A stretch of 49,191 nucleotides of DNA from Paludibacteraceae bacterium (GTDB lineage: Bacteria; Bacteroidota; Bacteroidia; Bacteroidales; Paludibacteraceae): NCBI GenBank assembly GCA_024401645.1, contig JAKSKR010000021.1, positions 1 to 49,191 of the forward strand, written 5' to 3'. The notes beneath the pieces were generated by a model that saw nothing but the letters and a program-made list of their open reading frames with translations, ran no database searches and was not told where the DNA came from. The position numbers and the translations under genes were made by a program. This document shows positions 15,962 through 24,606 of the stretch, piece after piece; the stretch's first letter is position 1; the number at the start of each line of letters is the position of its first letter.

Positions 15962-18900
15962 ATGTGCACCCAATATAACATCATTGCCGAGTTAGAGAAC
16001 TCAACTGTAGTAGCCAAGTACGAAGCGCCAGAGCGCACCCGTACCGGCTACCAGAGCGAGAACGAGTTGGAGCAGTCGCTGATTGAGCAACTCCAAAAGC
16101 AGGGCTACGAATACAAGAAGAACCTCACCACCGACAAGCAGATGGTGGCGAACCTTCGCGAGTGCTTGCAGAAACTCAACAACATCACATTTTCCGATAA
16201 CGAGTGGAAAGCATTGCTCGGCCAGATAGCAGATACCAGCAAGGGTATTGCTGACAAGACGGAGACCATACAGCGCAACGAGATTCTTAATATAACACTC
16301 GACAGTGGCGAGACCAAGAACATACGCCTGATTGACAAGAAGAGTATTCATAACAACATCCTTCAGGTCATTAACCAATACACACCCGATGGCGGTGCGC
16401 ACAGCAACCGCTACGATGTGACCATCTTGGTCAACGGTCTGCCATTGGTACACATCGAGCTTAAGCGTAGGGGCGTAAACATTAAGGAGGCATTCAACCA
16501 AATAAACCGTTACCAAAATGATTCGTTTTGGAGTGGAACAGGTCTGTACGATTATGTGCAGATTTTTGTCATTAGTAACGGTACCGATACCAAATACTAC
16601 AGCAACACCACTCGCTACGCCCATGTTGAGGAACTGAAAAAGCAACAGCAACGCCATAAGAAGACCGATGCCAATAGCTTCGAGTTCACTTCCTATTGGA
16701 GTGACCAGGAGTGCCGTAACCTTCCGGACTTGGACGATTTTACCCGCACTTTCTTTGCCAAGCATACCATCCTGAACATTCTTACCAAGTATTGCGTGTT
16801 CAATGCCGACAAGCAACTCTTGGTGATGCGCCCTTACCAGATTGCGGCAACAGAGAAGATTCTGCAACGCATCAATGTGGCCATGCTCAACAAGCTTCAG
16901 GGCACAATAAAGGCTGGTGGTTACATCTGGCACACTACCGGTAGTGGTAAGACCTTGACTTCCTTCAAGACGGCGCAGCTTGCTAGCAAGATGGAAGGTA
17001 TTGAGAAAGTCCTTTTCGTGGTAGACCGAAAGGACTTGGACTACCAAACCATGAAGGAGTACGACAACTTCGAGAAGGACTGTGCCAATGGTAACAGTAA
17101 CTATAAGATTCTGCAAAAGCAGTTGAACGATCCGAACTGCAACATCATCATCACCACCATTCAGAAGTTGAGCATCCTGCTCAAGAAGAAAGAAGAGAAT
17201 GTTAATGTTCTCGACAAGAATGTGGTGCTGATTTTCGACGAGTGCCACCGAAGCCAGTTCGGTGATATGCGTGAGGTCATCAACAAGCGTTTCAAGAAAT
17301 ACATGATTTTCGGTTTTACCGGAACTCCTATTTTCACCAAGAACGCCGGTAGTGCATTGCTTACTACCGAACAGGCGTTTGGCGACAAACTCCACACCTA
17401 CACCATCATCAACGCCATCAACGATAAGAATGTGCTCCGTTTCCGTGTGGACTACGAGCGCACCATGCGTATGAAGGACGATGTGGAAAGCAAGGATGTG
17501 TGGGGTATTGATACGGAAGAAGCCCTACATTCGCCTAAACGAATACGAATAGTAACCAGGTACATACTCGACCACTTCGCACAAAAAACAAAGCAGGGTG
17601 CCGACGCCTACAACTACAGCATTACCACCAATGTGGAAGATATGAGTATGGCGAAGGGTAGGGTAAAGGTCAACGAGCAGCGTGAACGCAAGGTGACACG
17701 AGGCTTTAACTCCATCTTTGCCGTTGACAGCGTGCCCATGGCTATTGCCTACTACAACGAGTTTAAGAAACAGATGGCTGAACCTGGCAATCCGAAACTG
17801 AAGATTGCCACCATCTTTACCTTTGCTGCCAATCCTGACGATGACGAGAACGGACTATTGGAAGACGAGAATCCGGAAAGTGCCGCACAGCTCGACAAGA
17901 GTAGTCGCGACGCTTTAGAGGCAGCCATTCAAGACTATAATGCCGAATGGGGCACAAGCTATAGCACCGATGGCGACAAGTTCCAGAACTACTACAAGGA
18001 TGTGTCGCTCCGTATGAAGAACAAGCAGATTGACATCCTTATTGTGGTGGGTATGTTCCTAACCGGTTTCGATGCCAAGACGCTTAACACCCTTTGGGTG
18101 GACAAGAACTTGAAGATGCATGGCTTGCTGCAAGCTTATAGCCGTACCAACCGCATACTGAACGCAGTGAAAGACTGCGGTAATATCGTATGCTTCCGCA
18201 ACCTTGAACAAGCTACCAACGACGCGTTGGGTTTGTTTGGTGACAAGGATGCTGGCGGCATTGTCTTGCTCCGTCCTTTCTTCGACTATTACTATGGTTA
18301 CGACGACAAGAAGGGCAAGCACATCAACGGCTATAAGGAAGAGGTGGAAACGTTGCAAAGCGAGTTCCCTATTGAGGTAATGACCGGTGGGGGCATCATG
18401 ACCGAAGAGCAGAAAAAGAAGTTCGTCAAGCTCTATAGCCGAATACTAAAATTGCAGAACCTGCTTTCTGCCTTCGACGAATTTGATGAAGAGAAGATGA
18501 TCATCAACGATGCTGATATGCAGGACTACAGGGGCAAGTACATCGACTTCCACGATGAAATGGTCAAGAACAAGGGCGAGGAACACGCTGCCGAACTGAT
18601 TGACGATGACATCATCTTCGAGATGGACTTGGTTAAGCAGGTGGAAATAGACATCACCTACATTCTTCAGTTGGTGCAGGAATACCACGACAGCAACTGC
18701 ACGAACAAGGAAATCATGGTTAAGATTATCAAGGCCGTTGCTGCCAGCCCCGACATGCGTGACAAGAAGGAACTCATTGAGCGTTTCATTGAACGCATGA
18801 CGCCGAAAGCCGGCTCGTTGACCGATGGACAGGATGTGACCGACGAATGGAACCAGTTCTTGCAGGAAGAAGGTGAAATGTCTGTGGCTGCCGAAACAAT

Positions 18901-19201
18901 GCCAGCATACGGCAACAAGCAGACCGATGTTACTGAATTGTGGGAACGGTACGTGCGCCGCGAACGTGAACGCGAGCTCAACAACATCATTAAGGAAGAG
19001 AATCTTAACCCCGAGAAGACACGTGCTTTAATGGAAACTGCAGAGGCGAATGGTTATGTCGAGACCAATGGTATGGCGTTAACCAGCATTCTGCCCCCAA
19101 TGCCTTTGTTTGGTGCAGGAGCAGGTAGCAAGCGCGAGAACAAGATACGCACGGTTACCGAAAAGTTGGAAGGCTGGTTAAAGAGATTTACAGGTTGCTA
19201 A
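15962..19201 (+). CDS. hsdR: type I restriction endonuclease HsdR
   Basis: A protein of 1,079 residues, a typical HsdR length. The N-terminal nuclease has D152 in DVTILVNGLPLVHIELKRRG with E166 and K168 completing the PD-(D/E)XK site. The helicase core follows: Walker A TTGSGKTLT with K330, the DECHRS box at D426, GFTGTPIF, and the motif VI region LQAYSRTNRI. HsdR translocates DNA and cuts far from the recognition site in complex with HsdM2S. Codon use matches hsdM, which suggests M and R are an old pair, while hsdS, ptuA and ptuB have been exchanged between them. The ATG at 15962 lies 3 bases after the preceding remnant. Confidence 0.95.
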   Translation: MCTQYNIIAELENSTVVAKYEAPERTRTGYQSENELEQSLIEQLQKQGYEYKKNLTTDKQMVANLRECLQKLNNITFSDNEWKALLGQIADTSKGIADKTETIQRNEILNITLDSGETKNIRLIDKKSIHNNILQVINQYTPDGGAHSNRYDVTILVNGLPLVHIELKRRGVNIKEAFNQINRYQNDSFWSGTGLYDYVQIFVISNGTDTKYYSNTTRYAHVEELKKQQQRHKKTDANSFEFTSYWSDQECRNLPDLDDFTRTFFAKHTILNILTKYCVFNADKQLLVMRPYQIAATEKILQRINVAMLNKLQGTIKAGGYIWHTTGSGKTLTSFKTAQLASKMEGIEKVLFVVDRKDLDYQTMKEYDNFEKDCANGNSNYKILQKQLNDPNCNIIITTIQKLSILLKKKEENVNVLDKNVVLIFDECHRSQFGDMREVINKRFKKYMIFGFTGTPIFTKNAGSALLTTEQAFGDKLHTYTIINAINDKNVLRFRVDYERTMRMKDDVESKDVWGIDTEEALHSPKRIRIVTRYILDHFAQKTKQGADAYNYSITTNVEDMSMAKGRVKVNEQRERKVTRGFNSIFAVDSVPMAIAYYNEFKKQMAEPGNPKLKIATIFTFAANPDDDENGLLEDENPESAAQLDKSSRDALEAAIQDYNAEWGTSYSTDGDKFQNYYKDVSLRMKNKQIDILIVVGMFLTGFDAKTLNTLWVDKNLKMHGLLQAYSRTNRILNAVKDCGNIVCFRNLEQATNDALGLFGDKDAGGIVLLRPFFDYYYGYDDKKGKHINGYKEEVETLQSEFPIEVMTGGGIMTEEQKKKFVKLYSRILKLQNLLSAFDEFDEEKMIINDADMQDYRGKYIDFHDEMVKNKGEEHAAELIDDDIIFEMDLVKQVEIDITYILQLVQEYHDSNCTNKEIMVKIIKAVAASPDMRDKKELIERFIERMTPKAGSLTDGQDVTDEWNQFLQEEGEMSVAAETMPAYGNKQTDVTELWERYVRRERERELNNIIKEENLNPEKTRALMETAEANGYVETNGMALTSILPPMPLFGAGAGSKRENKIRTVTEKLEGWLKRFTGC

Positions 19202-19232
19202 AAGGAAGAAATACACACATAAAATAACATTT

Positions 19233-20744
19233 ATGAAACACATAATAACCCCACTTGCATTCTGTGCCCTATTGGGTTCCACCGCTAGCGCAGAACAGTT
19301 GCCCGAATGGTACTACACCACCAATAACTACAAACAGCTGGTCGACAGCATCGTCTTCCGCTATAAGACGGGCGATGCCAGCACACAGAACGAGGCCCTC
19401 AACGTGTTGGTGAAACGTATGGCTACCAAAAAGGATGCAATGGCTGTTCTAAAAAGTTTGGCACAAACCAACAAACTGGTTGGCGAACCTGCCATGAACT
19501 TGTTTGCTGAATTGAAGAAGGCCCCCACTAACACCAAACTGCTAGAGTTCTACGTGAATAACGTTGATGTCGTGCCCGAAACTGAATTCCGTGAACTGTT
19601 CAAGTCTGAACAGGTGCAGAATAACACAAAGGCAAGGTGTTCCTACGAAGTCATCCTTTTGAAACGTAAGGCTACAGATTTCATCGATATTGCCATTGCC
19701 GAGATTAACAGGCAACTGAAGTCAGACAAAAGTGTGCTTGAGGTGGGCGGCTTGATTAAAAGACTTTCTAATTTCTACAATAAGAAGACCTATGGCTACC
19801 TTTTGGGCTGGGCGGCACAAAATGCAAACAAGTATGTGGTTGACGGATACATTTGTATGGATTATGCTAGCGATGATGATGATGAAAGCGAAAGGCCTTG
19901 TAGCCCTATGTATGCCAGCGTTTCGCGTTTCATCTTGACGCAGATTAGTCGTGATGAAATGGTGAAGGGCTTCCCGAAAGATTTCAAGTTTAAGAACGAC
20001 TGCGACTTGCCGGCAGGCTGCCCCGACAGCGAAACGAAATATGTTTGTGCCGACGACAAGATTCTTTCTTGGTGCAGGCAACACCAGAAAACGGTTGCTT
20101 TCAATGCCCCTAAACCGTCGAAAAAACAGCGCAATGTGTCGTGCAAAATGGCTAGGAAAGACAGTTACGAGAGTGTGGACCTGGGCCTGAAGGTACTTTG
20201 GGCTACCTATAACGTGGGGGCTGAAAACGATGCACAGGTGGGTTGCTATTTTGCATGGGGCGAAACCGAACCAAAGAACTACTTCGACAACCTGGGCTAC
20301 AAGTACACCATTAGGACCAGCAAGCAGCTAACCAAGTACAACGCTAAACCTGAAACTGGCGTGGTTGATAACCTGGAGGTGCTTGAGGCTGCCGACGATG
20401 CGGCTGCGGTTAACTGGGGCAATGGTTGGCACATGCCTTCGGTTGATGACTACAACGAGCTTGTTAAGAATTGCGACTTTGTGGAGGTGAAGAATTACAA
20501 GAATTCGGGCATCGATGGCAAGTTGGGTACCAGCAAGATTAACGGTAACACCATCTTCTTCCCTTACACAGGCATGCTCTATTTTGGCCGTAGTTTTACG
20601 TCGGAGAATACATGCCACTATTGGACCAACACCGTCAGCGATTTCCAGCCAATGGCTTATTATTGGAAAACGGTGAAAATAAACGACTTCAGCAGTGAAT
20701 ACCGCAATTGTGGTTGCTGCATTAGGGCGGTGAAAAACAAGTAA
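19233..20744 (+). CDS. secreted protein with C-terminal FISUMP-type domain
   Basis: A protein of 503 residues with a signal peptide (MKHIITPLAFCALLGSTASA). Residues 25-240 are helical, with HEAT-like character (KDAMAVLKSLAQTN, GEPAMNLFAELKKAP). Residues 305-503 form a FISUMP-like domain (Fibrobacter succinogenes major paralogous domain): SVDLGLKVLWATYNVGA, FAWGETEPK, VNWGNGWHMPSVDDY, LGTSKINGNTIFFP, and a C-terminal CCIRAVKNK. The same domain occurs twice in the gene at 47433-49109. Such domains are common on Bacteroidales envelope proteins; their ligand is unknown. It lies 31 bases behind hsdR, but its composition and terminator suggest it is a host gene and not part of the restriction system. 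Confidence 0.75.
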   Translation: MKHIITPLAFCALLGSTASAEQLPEWYYTTNNYKQLVDSIVFRYKTGDASTQNEALNVLVKRMATKKDAMAVLKSLAQTNKLVGEPAMNLFAELKKAPTNTKLLEFYVNNVDVVPETEFRELFKSEQVQNNTKARCSYEVILLKRKATDFIDIAIAEINRQLKSDKSVLEVGGLIKRLSNFYNKKTYGYLLGWAAQNANKYVVDGYICMDYASDDDDESERPCSPMYASVSRFILTQISRDEMVKGFPKDFKFKNDCDLPAGCPDSETKYVCADDKILSWCRQHQKTVAFNAPKPSKKQRNVSCKMARKDSYESVDLGLKVLWATYNVGAENDAQVGCYFAWGETEPKNYFDNLGYKYTIRTSKQLTKYNAKPETGVVDNLEVLEAADDAAAVNWGNGWHMPSVDDYNELVKNCDFVEVKNYKNSGIDGKLGTSKINGNTIFFPYTGMLYFGRSFTSENTCHYWTNTVSDFQPMAYYWKTVKINDFSSEYRNCGCCIRAVKNK

Positions 20745-20756
20745 GAAGAAAAACGA

Positions 20757-20784
20757 AAAAGCGGACTGAAAAGTCCGCTTTTCT
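20757..20784 (+). terminator. terminator after the FISUMP gene
   Basis: AAAAGCGGACT pairs with AGTCCGCTTTT around a GAAA loop, ending in TTCTT. The stem is symmetric and may also serve the convergent gene at 20825-22357. Confidence 0.8.
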
Positions 20785-20824
20785 TATGTATAAAATATTT
20801 TAACCAATCAACTCATAAACTAAA

Positions 20825-22357
20825 TCATTCTGGCAATTCCAGTTGCTCGTCGGCAATCTCTTTTATGGGTTCTTCCTTCACCTTGTCGCCCTTTTCGCTA
20901 ACCTTGGCCTTGTATTCGTTGAACTGTGCCATGATGGTAGCCACATAGTTGACGATGTTGTGGCCGCTGGCATAGCCATGCTTCACCACGGGGTCGGTAT
21001 AGTACTGGCGGTTGCTCTTAAGGCGGACAAACGGTTCTACATTGTCTTCCCACTTCTGCGGATCCTTGCCATATTTTTTAGCCAAAGCCTGCGCATCTTT
21101 AATGTGGCCCAAGCCTGCGTTGTAGCTGGCCAGAGCAAACTTAACCCGGGTATCCATGTCGGCAATGCTCTTAAAGCAGTCTATGTAGTTCTTTAGGCAA
21201 CGGCAACCCACCTTCACGTTTATTTCGGGGTCGAACAAGTCTTCCGAAGACTTCGCTCCAAAGTTCTTGGCCGTGTTCGGCATTAGCTGCATAAGGCCAA
21301 TGGAACCGCTCCAACCCACCACATGTGGTGTGAAACGAGACTCCTTGTGCGCAACAGCTGCTGCCAGGCGCCAGTCAAAACCATTATCCTTGGCATATTG
21401 GCGGAAGTAAGGGTCGTAGTTCGAGATGAGGTGGCTGCCCTTCGGTATTTTGGTGATGCGCACCTTGTGGTGAACCGTTACCAGGTGGTGGGTGGCAAAG
21501 TACTTCATCTGTAGTGTTTGCACCAGCTTCTGGGTCTGTTTTTGTAGCACCCAGCTGTTCACCATTTTCTGCAGGGTAGTGTCTTTAGCTGCCCAAGCCG
21601 CACGTTGGTCGAAGCTGACGTTGGTACCCAGGTCTATGTTCGTATATTCGGTAGAGTTTGCCTTGGCCATCTTCTCGTCGCAGATGGTGAAGTCAATCTC
21701 CTTCTTCGAAACCTCGTCAATTAGGTCTTCCTCGTCCTTCTCGTTGCCGCATGTCTTAATGACGATGCCGCCGCCAATTTCCTCGTTAAGGTGAAGGAGG
21801 CGTTCCTCGTGTTTCGAACCCTTCAGCACCCACACCTCCTTGCCAATAAGTTGAGTAACGTCGGTCACCATATTGCTTTTTGGCGCAGGTTGCTCGCTAA
21901 CCTTCTTACCCTTCTTGCCTTTCTTCGTCGGCTTCTTGGCTGTTGCCGAAACGTCTTTGCGTTGCACCAGCACCTGGTGGGTAATGTAGGTGTTGTCGGT
22001 AAACAGAATCTGTTGTCGGTTCTCGTTACTCATCACAATAGGGTAGGCCACAATGTCAATTTCGCCATTGCGCACTTTCTCAACCAGGTCGTTCACGTCC
22101 TTGCCCAGCACGTACCTTGCCTGCTTGTTTTGGCTTTTTGCAAAGTCTTCGGCCAGTTCGTACTCGTACCCCATTATCTTATCACTCTTCTCGTAGTAAG
22201 AAATAGATTGTGAAAGTGTACCAATGGTAATAACAGAAGTGTCTGCAGGTTCAGTTTGCTCAACCTGTTCGGTGGCAGCGCCGCCACAGCTCACCAAAAG
22301 GGTAGTGGCTGCCCAAAGCACTGCGTTGCCAATATGTCGCGTAAAGTTACTCATCAT
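20825..22357 (-). CDS. mltF: MltF-like lytic transglycosylase lipoprotein
   Basis: A protein of 510 residues. The signal ends LLVSCGG, a lipobox. Residues 45-290 form a periplasmic solute-binding type 3 domain (ITIGTLSQSISYYEKSDK, GYEYELAEDFAK). Residues 320-440 are an SLT domain with the catalytic glutamate in AHKESRF (E339), GSIGLMQLMPNTA and ALASYNAGLGHI. This is the MltF domain order: the enzyme cleaves the MurNAc-GlcNAc bond and the binding domain regulates it. A Lys-rich insert (TAKKPTKKGKKGKK, near 140) interrupts the binding domain. Two ATGs lie in tandem; the AGGAGGT at 22362-22368 is better spaced for the second (22354). Confidence 0.93.
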   Translation of the reverse strand: MMSNFTRHIGNAVLWAATTLLVSCGGAATEQVEQTEPADTSVITIGTLSQSISYYEKSDKIMGYEYELAEDFAKSQNKQARYVLGKDVNDLVEKVRNGEIDIVAYPIVMSNENRQQILFTDNTYITHQVLVQRKDVSATAKKPTKKGKKGKKVSEQPAPKSNMVTDVTQLIGKEVWVLKGSKHEERLLHLNEEIGGGIVIKTCGNEKDEEDLIDEVSKKEIDFTICDEKMAKANSTEYTNIDLGTNVSFDQRAAWAAKDTTLQKMVNSWVLQKQTQKLVQTLQMKYFATHHLVTVHHKVRITKIPKGSHLISNYDPYFRQYAKDNGFDWRLAAAVAHKESRFTPHVVGWSGSIGLMQLMPNTAKNFGAKSSEDLFDPEINVKVGCRCLKNYIDCFKSIADMDTRVKFALASYNAGLGHIKDAQALAKKYGKDPQKWEDNVEPFVRLKSNRQYYTDPVVKHGYASGHNIVNYVATIMAQFNEYKAKVSEKGDKVKEEPIKEIADEQLELPE

Positions 22358-22361
22358 TCCT

Positions 22362-22368
22362 ACCTCCT
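22362..22368 (-). promoter_or_regulatory. strong Shine-Dalgarno site of mltF
   Basis: AGGAGGT on the minus strand, 7 bases before the second of two tandem ATGs. Such a complete site is unusual in this phylum. Confidence 0.55.
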
Positions 22369-22426
22369 GTGTTTTTCATTCAAAATTCGTGCCATTTCAT
22401 CAGCACTGCTCCAAGAACGTTCTTTA

Positions 22427-22450
22427 CGTTCGGGGCTCTGTCCCGTCGCA
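22427..22450. repeat. GGGGCTCTGTCCC hairpin repeat (family C)
   Basis: CGGGGCTCTGTCCCG lies between mltF and the methylase gene; CGGG pairs with CCCG around GCTCTGT. The same core occurs at 7153-7206 and 44992-45045. Confidence 0.55.
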
Positions 22451-22485
22451 ATGTTAACCGGATGGGGTGTGTCCCCCTCATTCTC

Positions 22486-23190
22486 CTAGTAGAGGATGAA
22501 GATGCACGGCCGCTTGTTCAGGTCGGGTAGCGGACCCTTCTTCCACTCGGCAATCGTCTTCGTCTTGATGTATTCCGTTTCCAGCGTCACGTCGCAAGCC
22601 ACGCAGAGTAGAGTGCTGCCTTGGCACGTGTTGGTCAGCTGTTCCAGCATCTTCATGTTGCGGTAGGGCGTTTCAATGAATATCTGGCTCTGGCTCTCGC
22701 TGTGTGCACGTTTTTCAAGGTGCTTAATGGCTTTCTGGCGCTCGGCATCTTCAATTGGCAGATAGCCCACAAAGGCAAAGCTCTGTCCGTTGAAGCCAGA
22801 TGCCATCAGCCCTAGCAGAATAGACGACGGACCAACCATCGGCACCACGCGGATGCCCTTCTTCTGGGCTATTCTAACCACATCGGCCCCTGGGTCGGCA
22901 ATGGCTGGGCAGCCCGCTTCGCTAATGACACCCATGTCTTCGCCATTCTCTAGCGGTTTAAGGAAACCCGCAACCTCCTTGGGGTCGGTATGCTTGTTCA
23001 GTACATCGAAAGTAAGGCTGTCAATGTCTATTTCCTTGTCTACCTTCTTAAGGAAACGCCTAATGGTGCGAACATCTTCTACAATGAAGTGCTTAATTCC
23101 CACAATGATGTCGTGATTCTTTGCCGGAAAAATGCTGTTCAGCTCACACTCGCCTAGGGTGTTCGGTATAAGGTACAACGTGCCTGCCAT
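22486..23190 (-). CDS. RsmI-family SAM-dependent methyltransferase
   Basis: A protein of 234 residues of the tetrapyrrole methylase fold. GTLYLIPNTLGE opens the first strand, MGVISEAGCPAIADPGADVV is the family's SAM-contact block, and VPMVGPSSILLGLMASGF the second. RsmI methylates the ribose of C1402 in 16S rRNA. At 234 residues it is shorter than canonical RsmI (about 280) and resembles the second, shorter paralogue of Bacteroidetes, so the exact target is uncertain. It is transcribed away from the 6S-like RNA and followed by a family C repeat and mltF on the same strand. Confidence 0.88.
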   Translation of the reverse strand: MAGTLYLIPNTLGECELNSIFPAKNHDIIVGIKHFIVEDVRTIRRFLKKVDKEIDIDSLTFDVLNKHTDPKEVAGFLKPLENGEDMGVISEAGCPAIADPGADVVRIAQKKGIRVVPMVGPSSILLGLMASGFNGQSFAFVGYLPIEDAERQKAIKHLEKRAHSESQSQIFIETPYRNMKMLEQLTNTCQGSTLLCVACDVTLETEYIKTKTIAEWKKGPLPDLNKRPCIFILY

Positions 23191-23407
23191 AATATATCGG
23201 TCTTTGTTTTAGTTTCTTGTTTTGCGTGTATTTTGCCTTCATTGGCAATTCATAAATTTAAAGGTATGATAAAAAAATGGGAAAACAAAATCCTTTCACT
23301 GTTGTTCCATTCCTAATTTCGTTATAATTTTGAACTGTAAAGCAAATGAATCACAATTTAGCCGCATTGCAAGTTACTGGTTAAACTTTACAATTATTTT
23401 GAAATTC

Positions 23408-23578
23408 CGGGCGACTTTCAAATGTTCAATGGCGGGCCACGCCTTCGGGTAAGCATCCTTGTGGTGCCCGGTGGATTACAGCGAACAATAACAGCCCAAA
23501 TCCTTATCTTTAGGAGTTTATACTAACAATCAGTGCGGCTTCCTCATAAAAGGGTTGGAGTTTTCCAACCCTTTTTTT
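23408..23578 (+). ncRNA. ssrS: candidate 6S-like regulatory RNA
   Basis: A non-coding transcript candidate of about 170 nt in the gene-free stretch 23191-23664. A weak -7 box (TTATTTTG at 23394-23401) precedes it and a strong terminator ends it. Nested pairings are visible: GGGC (23409-23412) with GCCC (23494-23497), TGTTC (23423-23427) with GAACA (23483-23487), and GGGC-CAC (23434-23440) with GTG..GCCC (23461-23469). ATGTTC followed by GGCGGGCCA, and a later GGATTACAGC, resemble the conserved segments of bacterial 6S RNA, which binds and inhibits housekeeping RNA polymerase. The identity is tentative. A leader attenuator of the DUF4230 gene is the alternative, but full termination before that gene argues against it. 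Confidence 0.5.
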
Positions 23579-23579
23579 A
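23549..23579 (+). terminator. terminator of the 6S-like RNA
   Basis: AAAGGGTTGGA (23549-23559) pairs with TCCAACCCTTT (23564-23574) and is followed by T residues. Confidence 0.85.
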
Positions 23580-23664
23580 CATTTCCGGGCTTATTTTGTG
23601 ATTTTTGATGTTTCACAGGGACCTCTTTTTGCAGATTTGGCATTAACTTACAAACAACGAATTG

Positions 23665-24240
23665 ATGAAAAAACTGATATTATTTCTCCTTTCCGTACCC
23701 ATCGTACTTGGTGTTGCGGCCTATTTCTTTATGAAAAAGACTGCCGAGGCTGTGCCTGTGTCGGTTAACGTTGTGACGAACAGCCAGATTGATAAGACCG
23801 AGAACACCATTGTCTCGCTCCGCAACATTGGTCAGTGGGAATTTCTCACCATCGACGTTGAGGAATTGGTAGATACCGCCATTGCCAAAACCTTTGGTGC
23901 CGACCGCATTTCGTGCATCTACAAGGGCACCTGTCGTTTGGGCATTGACATGGCCGACGAATCCCTTTGCATTAGCACCAGTGGCGACACCGCCTTCGTG
24001 AAGTTGCCCCAAGCCAAACTGCTAGACGAACACTTCCTGCAAGACGCCAAGACCCAGGTCTTCTTTCAAGATGGCGACTTTGCCCCCGTTGTCATGGAGT
24101 CGTTAAAGCGCCGTGCGCAGCAGCGCATGAAAGCCCGTGCCCTCACCGACAAGAACCTGCGCCAAACCGAGGCCAACGCCCGCAGCCAGATTGCAGCCTT
24201 GCTCAAAGCTTCGGGCTTTACCACCACCATCTTCGAATAA
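23665..24240 (+). CDS. DUF4230 domain protein, membrane anchored
   Basis: A protein of 191 residues from the ATG at 23665. It has one N-terminal membrane segment (LILFLLSVPIVLGVAAYFF) followed by an extracytoplasmic DUF4230 domain: ENTIVSLRNIGQWEFLTIDVEELV, then YKGTCRLGIDMAD and AFVKLPQAKLLDEH, closing with a basic helix and LKASGFTTTIFE. DUF4230 proteins are widespread in Bacteroidetes with no known function. It is monocistronic and follows the 6S-like RNA terminator by 86 bases. Composition is host-like. Confidence 0.8.
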   Translation: MKKLILFLLSVPIVLGVAAYFFMKKTAEAVPVSVNVVTNSQIDKTENTIVSLRNIGQWEFLTIDVEELVDTAIAKTFGADRISCIYKGTCRLGIDMADESLCISTSGDTAFVKLPQAKLLDEHFLQDAKTQVFFQDGDFAPVVMESLKRRAQQRMKARALTDKNLRQTEANARSQIAALLKASGFTTTIFE

Positions 24241-24279
24241 CCCACGTCCCTCCTCTCTGTTCCTTCCTACTTCATTTAC

Positions 24280-24311
24280 GAGCACTGTCGCTGCGGAAAA
24301 TGAGCGCGATG
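24280..24311. repeat. short dispersed repeat GCTGCGG-AAATGAGCG
   Basis: GAGCACTGTCGCTGCGG followed by AAAATGAGCGCGATG is a second copy of the block at 7075-7107. It lies in the 366-base gene-free stretch 24241-24606, which otherwise holds only the glyS promoter. Confidence 0.45.
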
Positions 24312-24555
24312 TTTGTGCGACATCTGCTCTATAACATACGGCAATATTTTGCGGAACGCAGAAATTTCCACATATTTGCTATGCAAACAAAAACAGGTAG
24401 ATTTTTTCATAGTTAAGGTTTATATTATTAAGGGAGGCTGGGAAGTTTCCCTTAATTTGTGTTTATACCCAGACCATTCGTTTCACATTTGCATCATTTC
24501 AACAAATCTGTTCTTAATTTTTGGTCCTTAATTCTAGTTTTAAGTCATAAATACT

Positions 24556-24563
24556 TATCTTTG
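24556..24563 (+). promoter_or_regulatory. -7 promoter box of glyS
   Basis: TATCTTTG exactly fits the consensus, 44 bases before the ATG. The -33 element is not obvious. Confidence 0.6.
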
Positions 24564-24606
24564 TATGTTATTTAAGTGAAATTAATTTAAAACAGATTAT
24601 ACAATT

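Noticed and set aside
16001..17395. 464-residue open frame on the minus strand
   Set aside because: Antisense shadow of hsdR, rich in Leu and Val as expected from the reversed frame, with no recognisable domain.
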